From Falciphora oryzae (lineage: Eukaryota; Ascomycota; Sordariomycetes; Magnaporthales; Magnaporthaceae): a stretch of 64,000 bases of DNA. Below, piece after piece: positions 10,960 to 21,495 of this stretch. The position numbers were made by a program, and so were the translations under genes. The notes beneath the pieces are model-generated. The model had not been told where the DNA came from. It searched no databases and worked only from the letters and a program-made list of their open reading frames with translations. The stretch spans positions 415,047 to 479,046 of the forward strand of contig JNVV01000019.1 of NCBI GenBank assembly GCA_000733355.1. Direction: 5' to 3'. How positions within the stretch are numbered: the first letter of the stretch is position 1; the number at the start of each line of letters is the position of its first letter.

Positions 10960-12418
10960 CTACTGGGAGAAAGGCTCATCCTTGTCCGCCGGGTCATCGT
11001 CCTCTCCCTCCACGGTGATGACCCTGCCTTTGACGTTCTCGACAACCTCCGGGACCAGGGTCTCGATGAAGTCCTTGTCTCTGTCGTCATGACCCAAAAT
11101 GTGTGAGCAGAAGAACCTTCGTTGTTGTGTGAGAGACAGGTATCATGACTCACTTGCCAACAAGCGTGACCGTGTTCCGCTTCTTTTCCCACCTCGGGTA
11201 ACTCCCGACCTTGACGCCCTTTGGCTCGACGCGGGCCGCCAGCTCGGTGAGGTAAGGGGCTACAGCGCTCTCGGCCATTGGCGTCGAGATCATAATCCGG
11301 CAGATGCCCTTGCCTTCGGGGTCCACCAGCCGCGGCATTATGACCGGCTTGAGTCCATCTATAAGACGGGTGACTGCCCAGTTGAGAAAGCTTAGTAAGA
11401 ATGTCCTGGAGTTCCAAAGGAGCGGGAAGCAGACTGCTGGATGGGTTGGGCCAAGTCCTTACACAGCTTAGGAACACCAGGCAGAATGTGGACATTGCCG
11501 TTTACGACGCAGACGGGGACCCACAGATCTTCCTGGAGGAAGAGGAACTGTTTGTCCATGTCACGGGTCTCGTCCGTCGGGACCTGCACCATCCTCAGTT
11601 TGGCCGTCTTGGCCGGAGACTCCTCGTCCCAGTTGAAATTGGGCTGCGAGGGGTGCGGCCGCGCAAGCCGCTTCATGCGCTCGTAAGCCCCTTGGTGCAG
11701 GACAAGCGGCAGCCCGAAGGCCTTGGCTATCGACTGGTACGTGATGTCGTCGTGTCTGCCGCGGCCCCCCGACGATGTCAGAGAGAGAAAGCTAGGCAGA
11801 GCATCACATCCCATCACAGCGGTTTCCTCTTCGGCATCCGATGCATTTACCACTTACGTTGGGCCAATGCCGCCGCTTTGTGGAACATCATGTCAGCCAG
11901 CGTCTGAAAAATTCAATGGTCATGGAAAGAAGCTCTCACCTCGTGACAACAAAATCATATCGGTCGCTCATGCGGCGGACGGCCTCCATGATTTCGGGCT
12001 CATCATCCTCGATCACTTCAACCCGCTTGAGATTGATGCCGAGCTGGAAACACCATTTGGCTACATAGGCCGAGTTGGTCTGCAGGGCGCGTGGTATCAG
12101 TGGAGGCGAGCCCCTGAGATGCAGCAGCCGATAGATTCGACGGCCTTTTTGGCAAACTTACATCAACGATCTTGATGTGAGTGGTTAGCATAGGGTTCTC
12201 ATGTGGTTAAAACTGGAGTGTATACACACCTTGCCGTTAAGCACCTCGTCACCGATGATGAGGCATGCCGCCGTGTGGATGGTGCGCGAGTTGCGCTCGT
12301 CGGCGGATACCATGGCGCTTCTACTGGCAAGGCTGAGGCCTCCCGCCAGGGTCCTGAGCGCGATGCCGGGTCGAGGTCTGGAAAGATGCCTTGCTACCTG
12401 TGACAGGCGAGCGTACAT
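10960..12418 (-). CDS. MoaB/Mog/CinA-N fold (molybdopterin-binding-like) domain protein, with two microexons
   Basis: Seven exons: 12230-12418, 12162-12170 (9 nt), 11940-12079, 11858-11875 (18 nt), 11463-11755, 11154-11373, 10960-11080. The joined frame is open over 329 aa. The family shows in ACLIIGDEVLNGK, then the TNS...AKWCFQLGI helix, and SGGIGPTHDD (the substrate-binding loop of the MoCF_biosynth fold). A C-terminal acidic tail ends at 10960. Known: the fold occurs in MoaB/Mog, in the CinA N-domain and in the pyrophosphatase part of some FAD synthetases; the job of stand-alone fungal proteins is unclear to me. Residues 1-35 from the ATG at 12418 are Arg/Ser/Leu-rich without acids, like a mitochondrial presequence. 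Other in-frame ATGs are at 12496 and 12313. It is divergent from the GMF gene. Confidence 0.8.
12162..12170 (-). other. 9-nt microexon of the MoaB-fold gene
   Basis: Minus-strand reading: acceptor catcaag, exon ATCGTTGAT (Ile-Val-Asp), donor gtaagt. The upstream intron (12171-12229) has a ctaac branch-like site. Including the exon joins GK-IVD-TNS in frame, as expected at the conserved end of the first strand of the fold. Confidence 0.75.
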
Positions 12419-13026
12419 CACACAGCAGTACAAAAGCGCTGGAGATATGCCGGTGATTGGCTGAGACCTGGGCTCGGCAGCGTTGGGGAGAGACATCCCA
12501 GGGCGGAAAGTCAGCACATGACCAAGGTGCTGTTTAAAATACCGGGTTCAGGCTGGTCCCGTAAGACGAGGTACTTGGTTCGTTCCTGCATTTTGAGTGT
12601 GGGAAGGGAGGGGTCCGATGACCGGCTGGATTACCTACCAAGAGTTGAGTGCCTAGATGCCTGGAAGGCTGACCTACTAGATGTCGATGGATGGAACCAG
12701 CACTCCGAGCTCTCGTGTGGGTGTGCTGAGCTCAAGCTGCAGCCAGACGGACGTTGTCATTGAGTGGGGCACGAGGCGGCCGCGGGGTAAGCGGGCTAGC
12801 TCGACGAGCAGCCCACGACCAGGGCTCCGCCAGTCAGCCCTGGCTTCGACATGGAATTGATGGATTGCTTGCGACCGTCTAAGGCCGGTGCTAGCCTCTG
12901 CCATTCACACCACATCACCCCTTGATCTACCAAGGCTATCTGCATCAAACCTCCCGATAGACTGCCTTGCTCGCATCCAGCACGCGTGCTTGCCCAGGAC
13001 TCCTCGTCCAGCGGCCGCCCCTCACC
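12419..13026. promoter_or_regulatory. Divergent intergenic region between the MoaB-fold and GMF genes
   Basis: About 600 bp separates two divergent start codons, so both promoters lie here. No coding sequence is evident apart from the possible N-terminal extension of the MoaB-fold gene to 12496. No clear TATA box seen. Confidence 0.55.
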
Positions 13027-13827
13027 ATGGTGCCACCTCCCGGCCCCCGATGTTGACGACTCCTCTCCCCCTTGATAGATCGGTGTGACAGCTGCTAACC
13101 CGGTGGAAACCCGCTCAGAGTTCCGAATCCAGACTGTACAGCTTCTCCCAGGAGAGCAAGGACCACCTGCGCAAGTTCAGACTGGGAACGTCTAGAGCAA
13201 AAGACCCCCAGGCCGTCATCTGTATGTGCACACCTCGAACACATGTTTCCGGGTCCAGGGTCTGGCTGGCGTTATGGCCGATGCCAGACTGACCTGGCAC
13301 CTATTCCTGGGTGTTATATCTTGTTTTTCTGATCTCTCGTTGCATTCCGGCCATTCCCCATCCGTTCATCTAACTGTAACTGCTCCTTGAACCAGACCTG
13401 ATCGACAAGAACACGCACGAGATCCGCCAGGACCCCAACCAGACTGTGTACAAGAGCCTCGACGAACTGAGTGATGATCTTCCGGACCACTCCCCACGCT
13501 TCGTCCTGCTGAGTTACCCCGTCACCCTTGTAAGACTGCTCCAATTTCTTTGTCTCGCATGCGTCTGCTTGCGTCGAACGCAGCATTCACTCCAACGACG
13601 TAACTCCGTGCTAACGTCGCCACGATACGTGCCTTAAGCCATCTGGGCGACTATCGGTGCCGTATGTTATGCTTTACTATCTTCCGATCACTTGCAATAA
13701 CGAGCTCCGCATGCTCTACGCCGGCGCCAAGGAGCTCATGAGGAACACAAGCGAGGTGGGTAAGATCATCGATATCGAGTCGACAGATGATCTGGAGGAG
13801 ATCCCAGGAAAGCTTGCCACGGAATGA
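13027..13827 (+). CDS. AIM7: Glia maturation factor (GMF/Aim7) family, ADF-homology domain protein
   Basis: Proposed exons: 13027-13029 (ATG only), 13119-13221, 13396-13529 and 13639-13827. These join to 142 aa, the usual GMF length. The protein begins M-SSESRLYSFSQE and contains HLRKFRLGTSRAKDPQAVI, IDKNTHEIRQD, FVLLSYPVTL, RLSVPYVMLYYLP and LRMLYAGAKELM, which are hallmarks of the GMF branch of ADF-H proteins. Known: GMF binds the Arp2/3 complex and promotes debranching of actin networks. The last three exons are well supported by splice sites and frame. The first is inferred: the acceptor before exon 2 (13118) is phase 0, and ATG in a good context (ctcaccATG) is followed by gtgcca. A longer upstream first exon cannot be excluded. 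Confidence 0.85.
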
Positions 13828-14081
13828 GGCATGATGGCCTCATGTTCGTGCAAGAGAATGAATGTCTTGCAGAGAAGGGGGATTCTGGGCGTCCTCGGCC
13901 TGGCGTCGCTCCTTATCGATCAGGAGAAAGCGGCGGCTTGGCTGGTCTGGGTCTCCGGTGGAATGCCCTGTGTACAGAGTGTGTCTGTCGCTATTTCCTT
14001 TTTGAGTGTCTTCTCCACAGAGTTCGCGCGTTCATAATCGATCTGTTGCGTTTGAACGTCTCATTGTTCTTTCTCCTTTCG

Positions 14082-15113
14082 TCATACTTTGGGAGGTATG
14101 ATATTATCAGAGGCCAGTCCGAGCTCCTCGGCAAGCTCCCTCACAACACTCTCCAATGAAGCACATGTCGGACTGTCCGGAAAGCTGTCGAAGAAGCTCT
14201 CCCCATAGTCGCACGCCATCCCGATCTGCGGGTCCAGCGGAACAGCCCCGAGGAAACGTATGCCCATTTCCTTGGCTAGAGCCCTGCCGCCGCCGGTCGT
14301 GGCGCGGAAAATCTGGCTCTCGTGCTTGCAGCCGGGGCAGACGAAGCCGCTCATATTTTCGACAAGACCCAGCACCCTGATGCCGGCCTTGCGGCAAAAG
14401 TCGATTTCCTTCCTGACGTCAAGCAGGGCGACCTCCTGTGGAGTGGTGACGATGACTGCGCCGTCTATACCGCTTTCCCGAAGGAAGGTGTTAACGCTGA
14501 GATGCTCGTCGCTGGTGCCGGGGGGCGTATCGACGAGGAGAAAGTCTAGGTCGCCCCACTCGACGTCTTTGAGGAATTGTTTGATAAGACCATTCTTCTT
14601 GGGGCCCCTCCATATGATGGCATCGTCGCGGTTAGGGAGCATGAACTGTATGCTCATGACACCCAGGTTGTCCATGACGTAGACGGGCGACCAGCCCGCG
14701 CCGCTGACATGTATCGTCTCGGCCTCGGCACCCATCATCTTGGGGATGCTGGGGCCGCATATGTCCGTGTCCATGATGCCGACGCTGTTATCCGGGTTCG
14801 TTGCGAAGGCATGCGCCAAGAGACTCGTGAAGGTCGACTTGCCCACGCCGCCCTTACCGCTCAGCACGAGGATCTTGTGCCGGACGCCGGAGAGCCGGGC
14901 CGAGATGAGGGGTATGTCGGGGTCTGGGCCCTTGGGCGCCGACGCGCAGATCTGCTGGTTCGGGCAGCCGGCGCACGAATCGGCTGTTCCGGCCTTTTCG
15001 GACTCCGGCCCCGGGCAGTGCTCCGGTTCCGGCGCAACGAGCTGAGGCTTGGCTTTGAGCGGGTTGGCTAGTACATCCTGGACCGGCTCCGGCGCTTCGA
15101 GTGTAGGTGACAT
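14082..15113 (-). CDS. NBP35: Cytosolic Fe-S cluster assembly scaffold ATPase Nbp35
   Basis: A single exon of 343 aa. The N-terminal ferredoxin-like motif has C33, C47, C50 and C56 (C-x13-C-x2-C-x5-C), which separates Nbp35 from Cfd1. The deviant Walker A is GKGGVGKS (86-93). [11 protein letters not shown] is at about 194-204, and the C-terminal bridging CPGC (C259, C262) coordinates the shared cluster. Known: Nbp35 and Cfd1 form a P-loop NTPase scaffold that assembles and transfers 4Fe-4S clusters to cytosolic and nuclear apoproteins. The ATG at 15113 gives a start matching family length; upstream in-frame sequence encodes a poly-Phe stretch from a poly-A run and is surely untranslated. Its stop is 254 bp from the convergent GMF stop. 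Confidence 0.96.
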   Translation of the reverse strand: MSPTLEAPEPVQDVLANPLKAKPQLVAPEPEHCPGPESEKAGTADSCAGCPNQQICASAPKGPDPDIPLISARLSGVRHKILVLSGKGGVGKSTFTSLLAHAFATNPDNSVGIMDTDICGPSIPKMMGAEAETIHVSGAGWSPVYVMDNLGVMSIQFMLPNRDDAIIWRGPKKNGLIKQFLKDVEWGDLDFLLVDTPPGTSDEHLSVNTFLRESGIDGAVIVTTPQEVALLDVRKEIDFCRKAGIRVLGLVENMSGFVCPGCKHESQIFRATTGGGRALAKEMGIRFLGAVPLDPQIGMACDYGESFFDSFPDSPTCASLESVVRELAEELGLASDNIIPPKV

Positions 15114-17136
15114 CTCCGGGGTCCCGCTGTGTGCTTGCTGGATAGTCCCTTTTGATTTAGATGTTCTAGTGTGCGCGCTCGTTGCGACCCTCTGCTGTTC
15201 TTTGGCGACCCAAGCATGGGAGGGGGGGCGTTGGGTGGGTGATTGGAAATCCAGCGATCGGGGGCGGGTGGTTCGGGCGGGAATGCACCCCACCACGCAA
15301 AGGTGGGGACCGGAAGTCGGGGCGACCAGGGAAAAAAAAAAAAAAAAAAAAAAGGCTTTTATCTTATCTGTTAACTTCCATCTCCATCGAGTATCTCTCA
15401 ACTGCTTATGGGCGCCGAAGACGTTCGTCTCCGACATGCCGGATCTGCCACAGGGCAGAGCCAGGATACACCTCTAATGCCGCTTTACATTATGTCAATG
15501 AGTGGTAGACAATCCTTTGCTTGAGCAAATGTCCTTAAGACCCACTAGCTCTTCACGGGTCGTCGGCAGACACACGGACTGTGCCGTGATATCGAAGAGG
15601 CTGCATGTATTTTTTTTTTTTTTTTTTTTTTTGTCGGATTGACAGCTCAAAAGAGCGAGCCTCACCCCTGGCACGAGTCGTCTAGTAGAGGTTGGAGAGT
15701 GCGCGAATCAAACGACGATGCGTGACGCCACGGTTGCGTCCCCGCCCCGTGCTACTATTGATAACGAAGCTGCAGCCGAAAGAGAGCAAACGGATGGACG
15801 TCGGGCGATATTGCAGCTTGTCCCTTTGTAGAGTCGGCCTAGCAGCCCGACGAGCACGGCCAGAGCCAGACCAGGTCAGGGCTGCATTGCGCCAACACCA
15901 GCCAGTCGAGTTGCTCTGGAGTCGAAGTCGACTCTGGCGCCTAGCGCCTGTGCAACGCCTGCGCTTCCGAGTGGCCGTCCGCAGATCTCGCGGCTGGAGT
16001 CTTCCGATCATGTATGACGGCCCAACGAGCCTTCTTCCCCCGGGCTAAAGGCGGCGGGCTAGGGGCCTGTGGGACGGGAGGAGGCGCCACAGTCTAGTAC
16101 CGCCCAGGTATCGGCCGGGCCCCAGCAGAGACCACGAGTCCGCCGCGAGGTCTGGGCAGTCCCGGGGCCTTGAGCAGGTGGGACAGGTCGGGGTTGCATG
16201 CAGAACTGCAGCAGCCGTTGGCGAGCGATCCAAAGGGCCGTTTTGGCCAATTGCCAATAAGATCCAGCACGCATGCAGCTGTCGGCCCTCACCCCCAACA
16301 TTGACGTCTCGAGCATCATTGATTGGAGGCGGCAACCCGCAAATGGCCGTAGGATTGGGGAGAGAGGCTTTTGAGCCCAAACTTGAGGCGGCCTGTCAGA
16401 AAAGAGCCGACGTCGCTGGTGGGGAGAATTGGAGCCTCTGAGTGGCGCGCAGTCCAGGCTGGCAGAGCAGGCCCCCACCCGCCTGCAGCCTGGTTGTCAT
16501 GGGTTGGCGCGCTGGCCAGTCAACCTGTCCAGGCCGTGCGACGCTGAGCTGCACGACGCCTGCGCCGACTTTTGATCAACTGAACTGACAGCATCTTTGG
16601 CCCCGTCTATTGACCCCTGCCCGCCGCTTCCTCCCCTGTGGCCGCAGCTCACCTGATTTCGAGAAGCTCAACCTCAATCGCTGATTGCTTCACTGGAGCC
16701 ACGGCGGCTTGGCTCCCGTGCTTCGGCGGCGACCAGCCCCCTCTCTCTCCGTTTGCCTGCCTCCTTGCCTGCCCTGCCCTCCCCAGGCTCAGCTTCCACA
16801 GGGCGGGAGGCAGCCATCCATCTCGACCCAATTCCCCGTGTGGGCGGCAGGACAGGAAAAGCACATCTGAGCCCAACTGCGCATGCATTTTCCCCCGTCC
16901 GTCCACACATAAGAAGGAAATCCGACATGCCGACCCGCTCCTGAAGCATCGCCGTCCACATGTCGCCCTCTGACTCCCTGGACTGGTGATCGCCGTCGCT
17001 GCCGGCCAGAGCCCTGGTTTCACCCCGCGAGCCCGCATTGCGAATCGTGAGGGTAAACAAACGCTCTTTCAAGACGCCAGCAAAGGCGTTGCGCGTGGCC
17101 ACGCCCGAGAAACGCTGCCTGTGTCTGCCAGTCGTG
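15114..17136. promoter_or_regulatory. Divergent intergenic region between NBP35 and the ECM11-domain gene
   Basis: No coding sequence supported. Contains a run of 22 A (15332-15353) in the NBP35 leader/promoter and a run of 23 T (15610-15632). The 16600-17030 part is CT-rich on the plus strand, like a fungal promoter or 5' leader. Confidence 0.55.
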
Positions 17137-18912
17137 ATGCCCTCTCCGGCCACAAAGATGCTGAACTACATCCGACGCCCCGAGTCCAAGGGGAACAGCG
17201 CCCCAGGGAGCCCACGGGCTGGGAGCCACGACATGACGCAGCAGGCGCACCACCAACAGATGCAGCAGCGGCAGCAGCAGCAGCACAAACAGCAGCCGCA
17301 ACAGCCGACACCGCCACACACACAACAACAGCAGCAACAAGCTCAACCACAACGGAACCAACCCCAGCAACAGCGCGCCCTGGCACAACCACACTTTTCG
17401 CCTCCACGCGCGGCATCTAGGCAGCAAACATTTGAGTCTGCCAAACTTCCCATCCCGAGATTGGCTCGGTACGCAGTGAACCAGCCTGCATCGGCGCCCG
17501 CTACCACCCATTCTTTCGGGCTACACCAGCGTGCGAACTCGGACGGACCCCGTGTCCATGCACCCCCACCCGATGCCAACGCTGCCACGGCTACCCGGGG
17601 GCAGCACGACGCATGGGAGGACTCTACCGTCAACTCGCTTCTGGAGAGCGACGCCCACTCTGTGACGGGACATATCCGCAGGCCTGCGATAGCCTATGAG
17701 CCACGCCCCCCTCCCACTTCTGCTCTTCCGGCTCCTCCACGTCGTCCGCAGCCGGTGAAGAGCGAGCCTGTCAAGGTGCAGCCCCCGCCAACGAGCGACC
17801 CAGACCACCCACCCTTCATCTTTGGCGACGGCGGCCTACTTAAAGTCTTTGACCACACCCACGGCCCTGGCCCCAGCGCGACCACTTTGGACAGCAGCGT
17901 GCAAAGTGGCATCCTCGTGGAGGCAGGTCAAACTGCCGAGGACCCCTACGTTGAAAACACAGACTACGAAACAACACCCAAGAAACTGGAACACCCACTC
18001 AAGCACAGCAAGTTGTCCATTAGACACAACAGAGACGTCAGCAGAGACAGCCAAGACAGCAGGGACAAGAGAGCAAGCTCGGCGTATTCGCGCCAAGACC
18101 GCCGGTTTAGCGGCTCTCCAGAGCCCTATAACAGGGCCAGGGACGATATTAGGCGAGTTAGACTGGACTCGGACACCAGGGGCGTGACCCACCAGCGCTC
18201 CACGCAGTTCTACGACATCGGCCCTCCAGGCCAGAGGACGGCGCCCGAGGACGACGACAACATCAGCGACCCGCCGTCTCAAGGCGAGGAGGCAACTGTG
18301 ACGCTGCATGCACGTCCCCCGAGCGGACAGCTGCCCGCTAGCCCCACCAAGGCCGCCTCCAAAACCGGACAGCCCCCACCGACTGCCCAAACCGCAAACG
18401 GCATCCGGCCCATCTCTATCACCCGCACAAATAGCAACCACGGGAAGCTGGCCCCGCCGTCGCCGGCAAAGAAGCGCCGCATGAGTCTAGACTACGACGA
18501 CCACATGCTCCATCGGATGAGCTACTCGGAGCTGAGGTCCGAGCCCTTCGACCACGACCCGGCAAGGACTGCAGTGCAACCGGCAAAACAGCCATCGTCG
18601 GGCGATAGCCTGACTGAGAGATTGGAGCACTATCAGGGCCAGGACGAGAACGCACAGCATCAGTTCTTCACCCAGGTCTCGGTGGCGGAGTGGGACGAGT
18701 GCGGCGACTGGTTCCTGGAGCGGTTCGGCGAGGTTGTCGGCAAGATCAAGAAGGCCCGCCGCGACAAGCGCAAGATCACGGCCCAGTACGAGGAACAGGT
18801 CTCGGCGCGCGAGGAGCTGATCAGGGGCAAGATGGAGTATATTGAGCGAACTCTCTTCAGCCTCAAGCAAGAGGGCGAGGTTATGATGAAGGGCAAAGAG
18901 GTGGACCTGTGA
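17137..18912 (+). CDS. ECM11: ECM11-like C-terminal domain protein with long disordered N-terminus
   Basis: A single exon of 591 aa from the ATG at 17137; the next in-frame ATG is 17158. Residues about 30-80 are Gln/His-rich from a CAG/CAA-rich tract (17236-17350). The middle is a Pro/Ser/Arg-rich, probably disordered segment. The C-terminus is ordered: SLDYDDHMLHRMSYSELRSEPFD, then WDECGDWFLERFGEVVGKIKKARRDKRKI and a helical tail. This matches my memory of the fungal 'extracellular mutant protein 11' C-terminal domain. Known: yeast Ecm11 is SUMOylated and acts in the synaptonemal complex central element with Gmc2; whether that role holds here is inference. The family call rests on the C-terminal motif only. 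Confidence 0.7.
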   Translation: MPSPATKMLNYIRRPESKGNSAPGSPRAGSHDMTQQAHHQQMQQRQQQQHKQQPQQPTPPHTQQQQQQAQPQRNQPQQQRALAQPHFSPPRAASRQQTFESAKLPIPRLARYAVNQPASAPATTHSFGLHQRANSDGPRVHAPPPDANAATATRGQHDAWEDSTVNSLLESDAHSVTGHIRRPAIAYEPRPPPTSALPAPPRRPQPVKSEPVKVQPPPTSDPDHPPFIFGDGGLLKVFDHTHGPGPSATTLDSSVQSGILVEAGQTAEDPYVENTDYETTPKKLEHPLKHSKLSIRHNRDVSRDSQDSRDKRASSAYSRQDRRFSGSPEPYNRARDDIRRVRLDSDTRGVTHQRSTQFYDIGPPGQRTAPEDDDNISDPPSQGEEATVTLHARPPSGQLPASPTKAASKTGQPPPTAQTANGIRPISITRTNSNHGKLAPPSPAKKRRMSLDYDDHMLHRMSYSELRSEPFDHDPARTAVQPAKQPSSGDSLTERLEHYQGQDENAQHQFFTQVSVAEWDECGDWFLERFGEVVGKIKKARRDKRKITAQYEEQVSAREELIRGKMEYIERTLFSLKQEGEVMMKGKEVDL

Positions 18913-19392
18913 CATCTTGTCAACTCTGGCACTGTGCCTTGATCGGCTTTGATTTGCTTCCTTGTCCGTGCTGAAAGAAGGCGGAGGTGTGTCTTGGGAC
19001 TCCAGATCGAGAAAATGAGTCGGCTGCTCCCATCTGTTTATTCCCTTGTTCTTATTTTCTTCTGCTGTTTTCCCCGTTTAAACTCACCTAATGATGACAT
19101 ACGACCAGCTATAAAAGCCGACAAAAGTGAGGACTAGAGGGTGGCATTATATCTTCTTATTTGGGACACCATCTTACAGCGCGATAGCCAGGCGCAGGTA
19201 TCACGGACCTGCTGTCTTTCAGGGATGGTTTCGGCGGTAAGGAGTATCTGGCATGGATCGGAGCATGTCGACCGGCTTGTTGCTTTCACTGGCTACTTTG
19301 ACGATGCTATGTTTATACACTTTGCAGGGAAATAATTGCGCCAGCAAGAAACAAGGAAACGAACTATTCATAATCTGCGTCTCGTTGCTCGT
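18913..19392. other. Convergent 3' intergenic region
   Basis: Lies between the stop codons of the ECM11-domain gene and the TDA10-type kinase. T-rich in part (around 19040-19080), consistent with 3' untranslated regions; no gene seen. Confidence 0.55.
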
Positions 19393-20511
19393 TCACAGCA
19401 CAATTGACTCCTTGACCCGCCTGCCCTTATCCACCACCAACCTGAGCTGGCAGCCCGGGCGGCGGGGAAGCAGGACGCCAGCCCTGACGCCGTCGGAGAA
19501 GAGCTCATAGGCCGGGTAGTAGGCGTCGACGAAGCGGACGACCTGGTCATCGGACATGCCGGCGCCGCCCCTCTCCCTGCGCAGCTGCGCCTCCTGCTCG
19601 AGGCGCCAGGCGTAGACGTAGCCCAGGTCCTCGGCGTCGACGTGCACAAAGGCGTCGAGCAGATCCGTGAAGGCGGCGTCGTAGCGCCGCAGGTTCGCGT
19701 TGACGAGCTGCAGGTGCTCGAGCTTGTGCAGGTGCAGGGTCCGGCTGCCGCCGGCGCGCCAGCGGGCCTCGACCTCGGGCGGCGGCAGGGCGCGGAAGCC
19801 GACGCACCAGCCCTCGAGAATGACGACCTGGACGGGGGAGTCGGAGCCGGAGTCCGGGTCGTTGACGGTGCGCCACTGCGACTCGGGCGCCCGGTCGCCC
19901 AGGCCGTTGAAGGCGGCCTTGTCGTACTGCGGGACCTTGGTTGGGCGGCCGTCGCGGATGGCGGCGAAGAAGGCGGATAGCAGGTCGATGTCGTGCGTGC
20001 CTTTTTGGGGATTGTTAGGCCTTCTCGTCCAATCTTATACGTATATGTATGCATTTTCTTTTGATGTGTGTATCCGAGTTTCACCTATCTCAGCTACCTA
20101 GGCCTAGGTAGGGACTCTATGGAAAAGAAACAGAAAAGAAGCCCCCATCTACATACCCGGTTCTCCCCTGTACTGCACCAGCGCGTTGTCGGGATGTGCC
20201 TCGGCCAGGGCGAGCTGGGCCGAGTGCGTCAGGTAAAAGTCGTCTATGCTGACGACCAGGGTCCGGAGCATCTCGCGCTGCTGCAGGGTCTCGGCCAGGG
20301 CCTTGACCAGAGTGGTCTTGCCCACGCCCTGGACGCCGTTCAACCCGATTATGAAGGGCCTTTTATGACCTCCATCGCCATCCTGCTGCTGATCCTTGCG
20401 CCAGGCCGCGAGGCGGTCCAGGATGAAGGGAATGCATATGGGGGACTTGTCGTCCACTATGCGGGACTGCAGGGGCGCGTCTGGTGTGGCCGATGATATG
20501 ATGGCTGACAT
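19393..20511 (-). CDS. TDA10: P-loop kinase of the TDA10 / glycerate-kinase-like family
   Basis: Two exons, 20157-20511 and 19393-20000, with an intron of 156 bp (gtatgt..aaag); 320 aa. Walker A is GVQGVGKTT (about 59-67), followed by the kinase motif VVSIDDFYLTH (about 86-96), EGWCVGF, and a C-terminal region (YVYAWRLEQEAQLR, FVDAYYPAYELF) typical of the YGR205W/Tda10 and plant D-glycerate 3-kinase group. Known: the yeast protein is a nucleotide-binding kinase of uncertain substrate, and plant members phosphorylate D-glycerate. Substrate here is unknown. The frame across the intron gives PG-THDIDLL, a conserved stretch. It is divergent from FOX2. Confidence 0.88.
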
Positions 20512-21495
20512 TTTTCCTGGTGATACGAGGCGGGGCTTTTTGTTGCTGGGGCTTCGGCGGCGGCGGCGTTACGGTGTTCTAGTCCGAGACCGAATGGCAT
20601 CCCATTGATCTCGTCCAGCCCCGGCGCTGCGGTCCCGGAGCATGGAAACATGACGGCATGTGTGGGGCGCCTGCCGCCAGCCAGCGCTTCCGCTTCCGCT
20701 TGCATCAAGCTCGCCTGCGGCTGAAATCCAATCGGCCCCAGGATCGGGCGCATGTTCCCGAGTGACGTATGCGAGCGTCGCCAGAACAGTTTGGGGTAAA
20801 AGAACGCAAACGAGAAGTAAAAGGGAAATTGCATGTAAACTTTGTACGGGAAATTGATTTTCCCATATACCTTCTTATCCTTGCCTGGGAAACTATCACC
20901 AACACAATCACAAAGGGGATGTTGTTCTACTCTGCGTTGACAGTCCCATGGCCTCCATCTTGTTTGGCTGTGTGACATCTCCTGCGCAAACCGAACGGGC
21001 GCTGACGAGCTCAGTCTAGTCAGCTCTTTACCTCAGCGACAGGAATTTGCTCGCCGGAACTGGCATGTGAATTCCCAGCTCTGCTTCCCGCCTCAGCCCC
21101 AGGATCGGCTTAGCGCCCCCGCCTCTGCTCGGTGCTGGGACCTGTGGGGCGGTCGTTGGGGCGGCTGGGTCCAGTCTGGGGAAGCCTCGGCTTAACGCAG
21201 CTTCCCTCCCGATTTGCCGAAGTGAAGTGCCTATGTCACCTGCGCTTCCGCGTCGAGCTGTCAAATACGACTCGGCAGCACGCAGTTTCCGATTCTTTCA
21301 CAAGCTTCGTCTATTCCCTCGCATTTCCCTTCAAGCCCGCGACCTTTAGAAGACCAAACCCGCCCACCGCAATCGCATTCGGGTCTTGAAGACAATCCAA
21401 TCCATCGATTCGAGCTCCTTGCGACGATACCCCCAGCCACCCTTCCTCCTCACCACACCTCAAGTCGCCGCGCGCAGAGGAAGCCCACATACACA
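20512..21495. promoter_or_regulatory. Divergent promoter region of the TDA10-type kinase and FOX2
   Basis: About 980 bp without coding sequence. The FOX2-proximal part (21250-21490) is rich in CA and pyrimidines, typical of a fungal leader ending in cacatacacaATGG. It contains one CCTCGG element (listed separately). Confidence 0.6.
21185..21190 (+). promoter_or_regulatory. CCTCGG element, candidate FarA/FarB (fatty-acid response) site
   Basis: CCTCGG lies about 306 bp upstream of the FOX2 start. Known: Zn2Cys6 regulators FarA/FarB (CTF1 family) activate peroxisomal beta-oxidation genes in filamentous fungi through this hexamer. A hexamer can occur by chance in about 1 kb, so the assignment is inferred from position next to FOX2. 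Confidence 0.4.
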
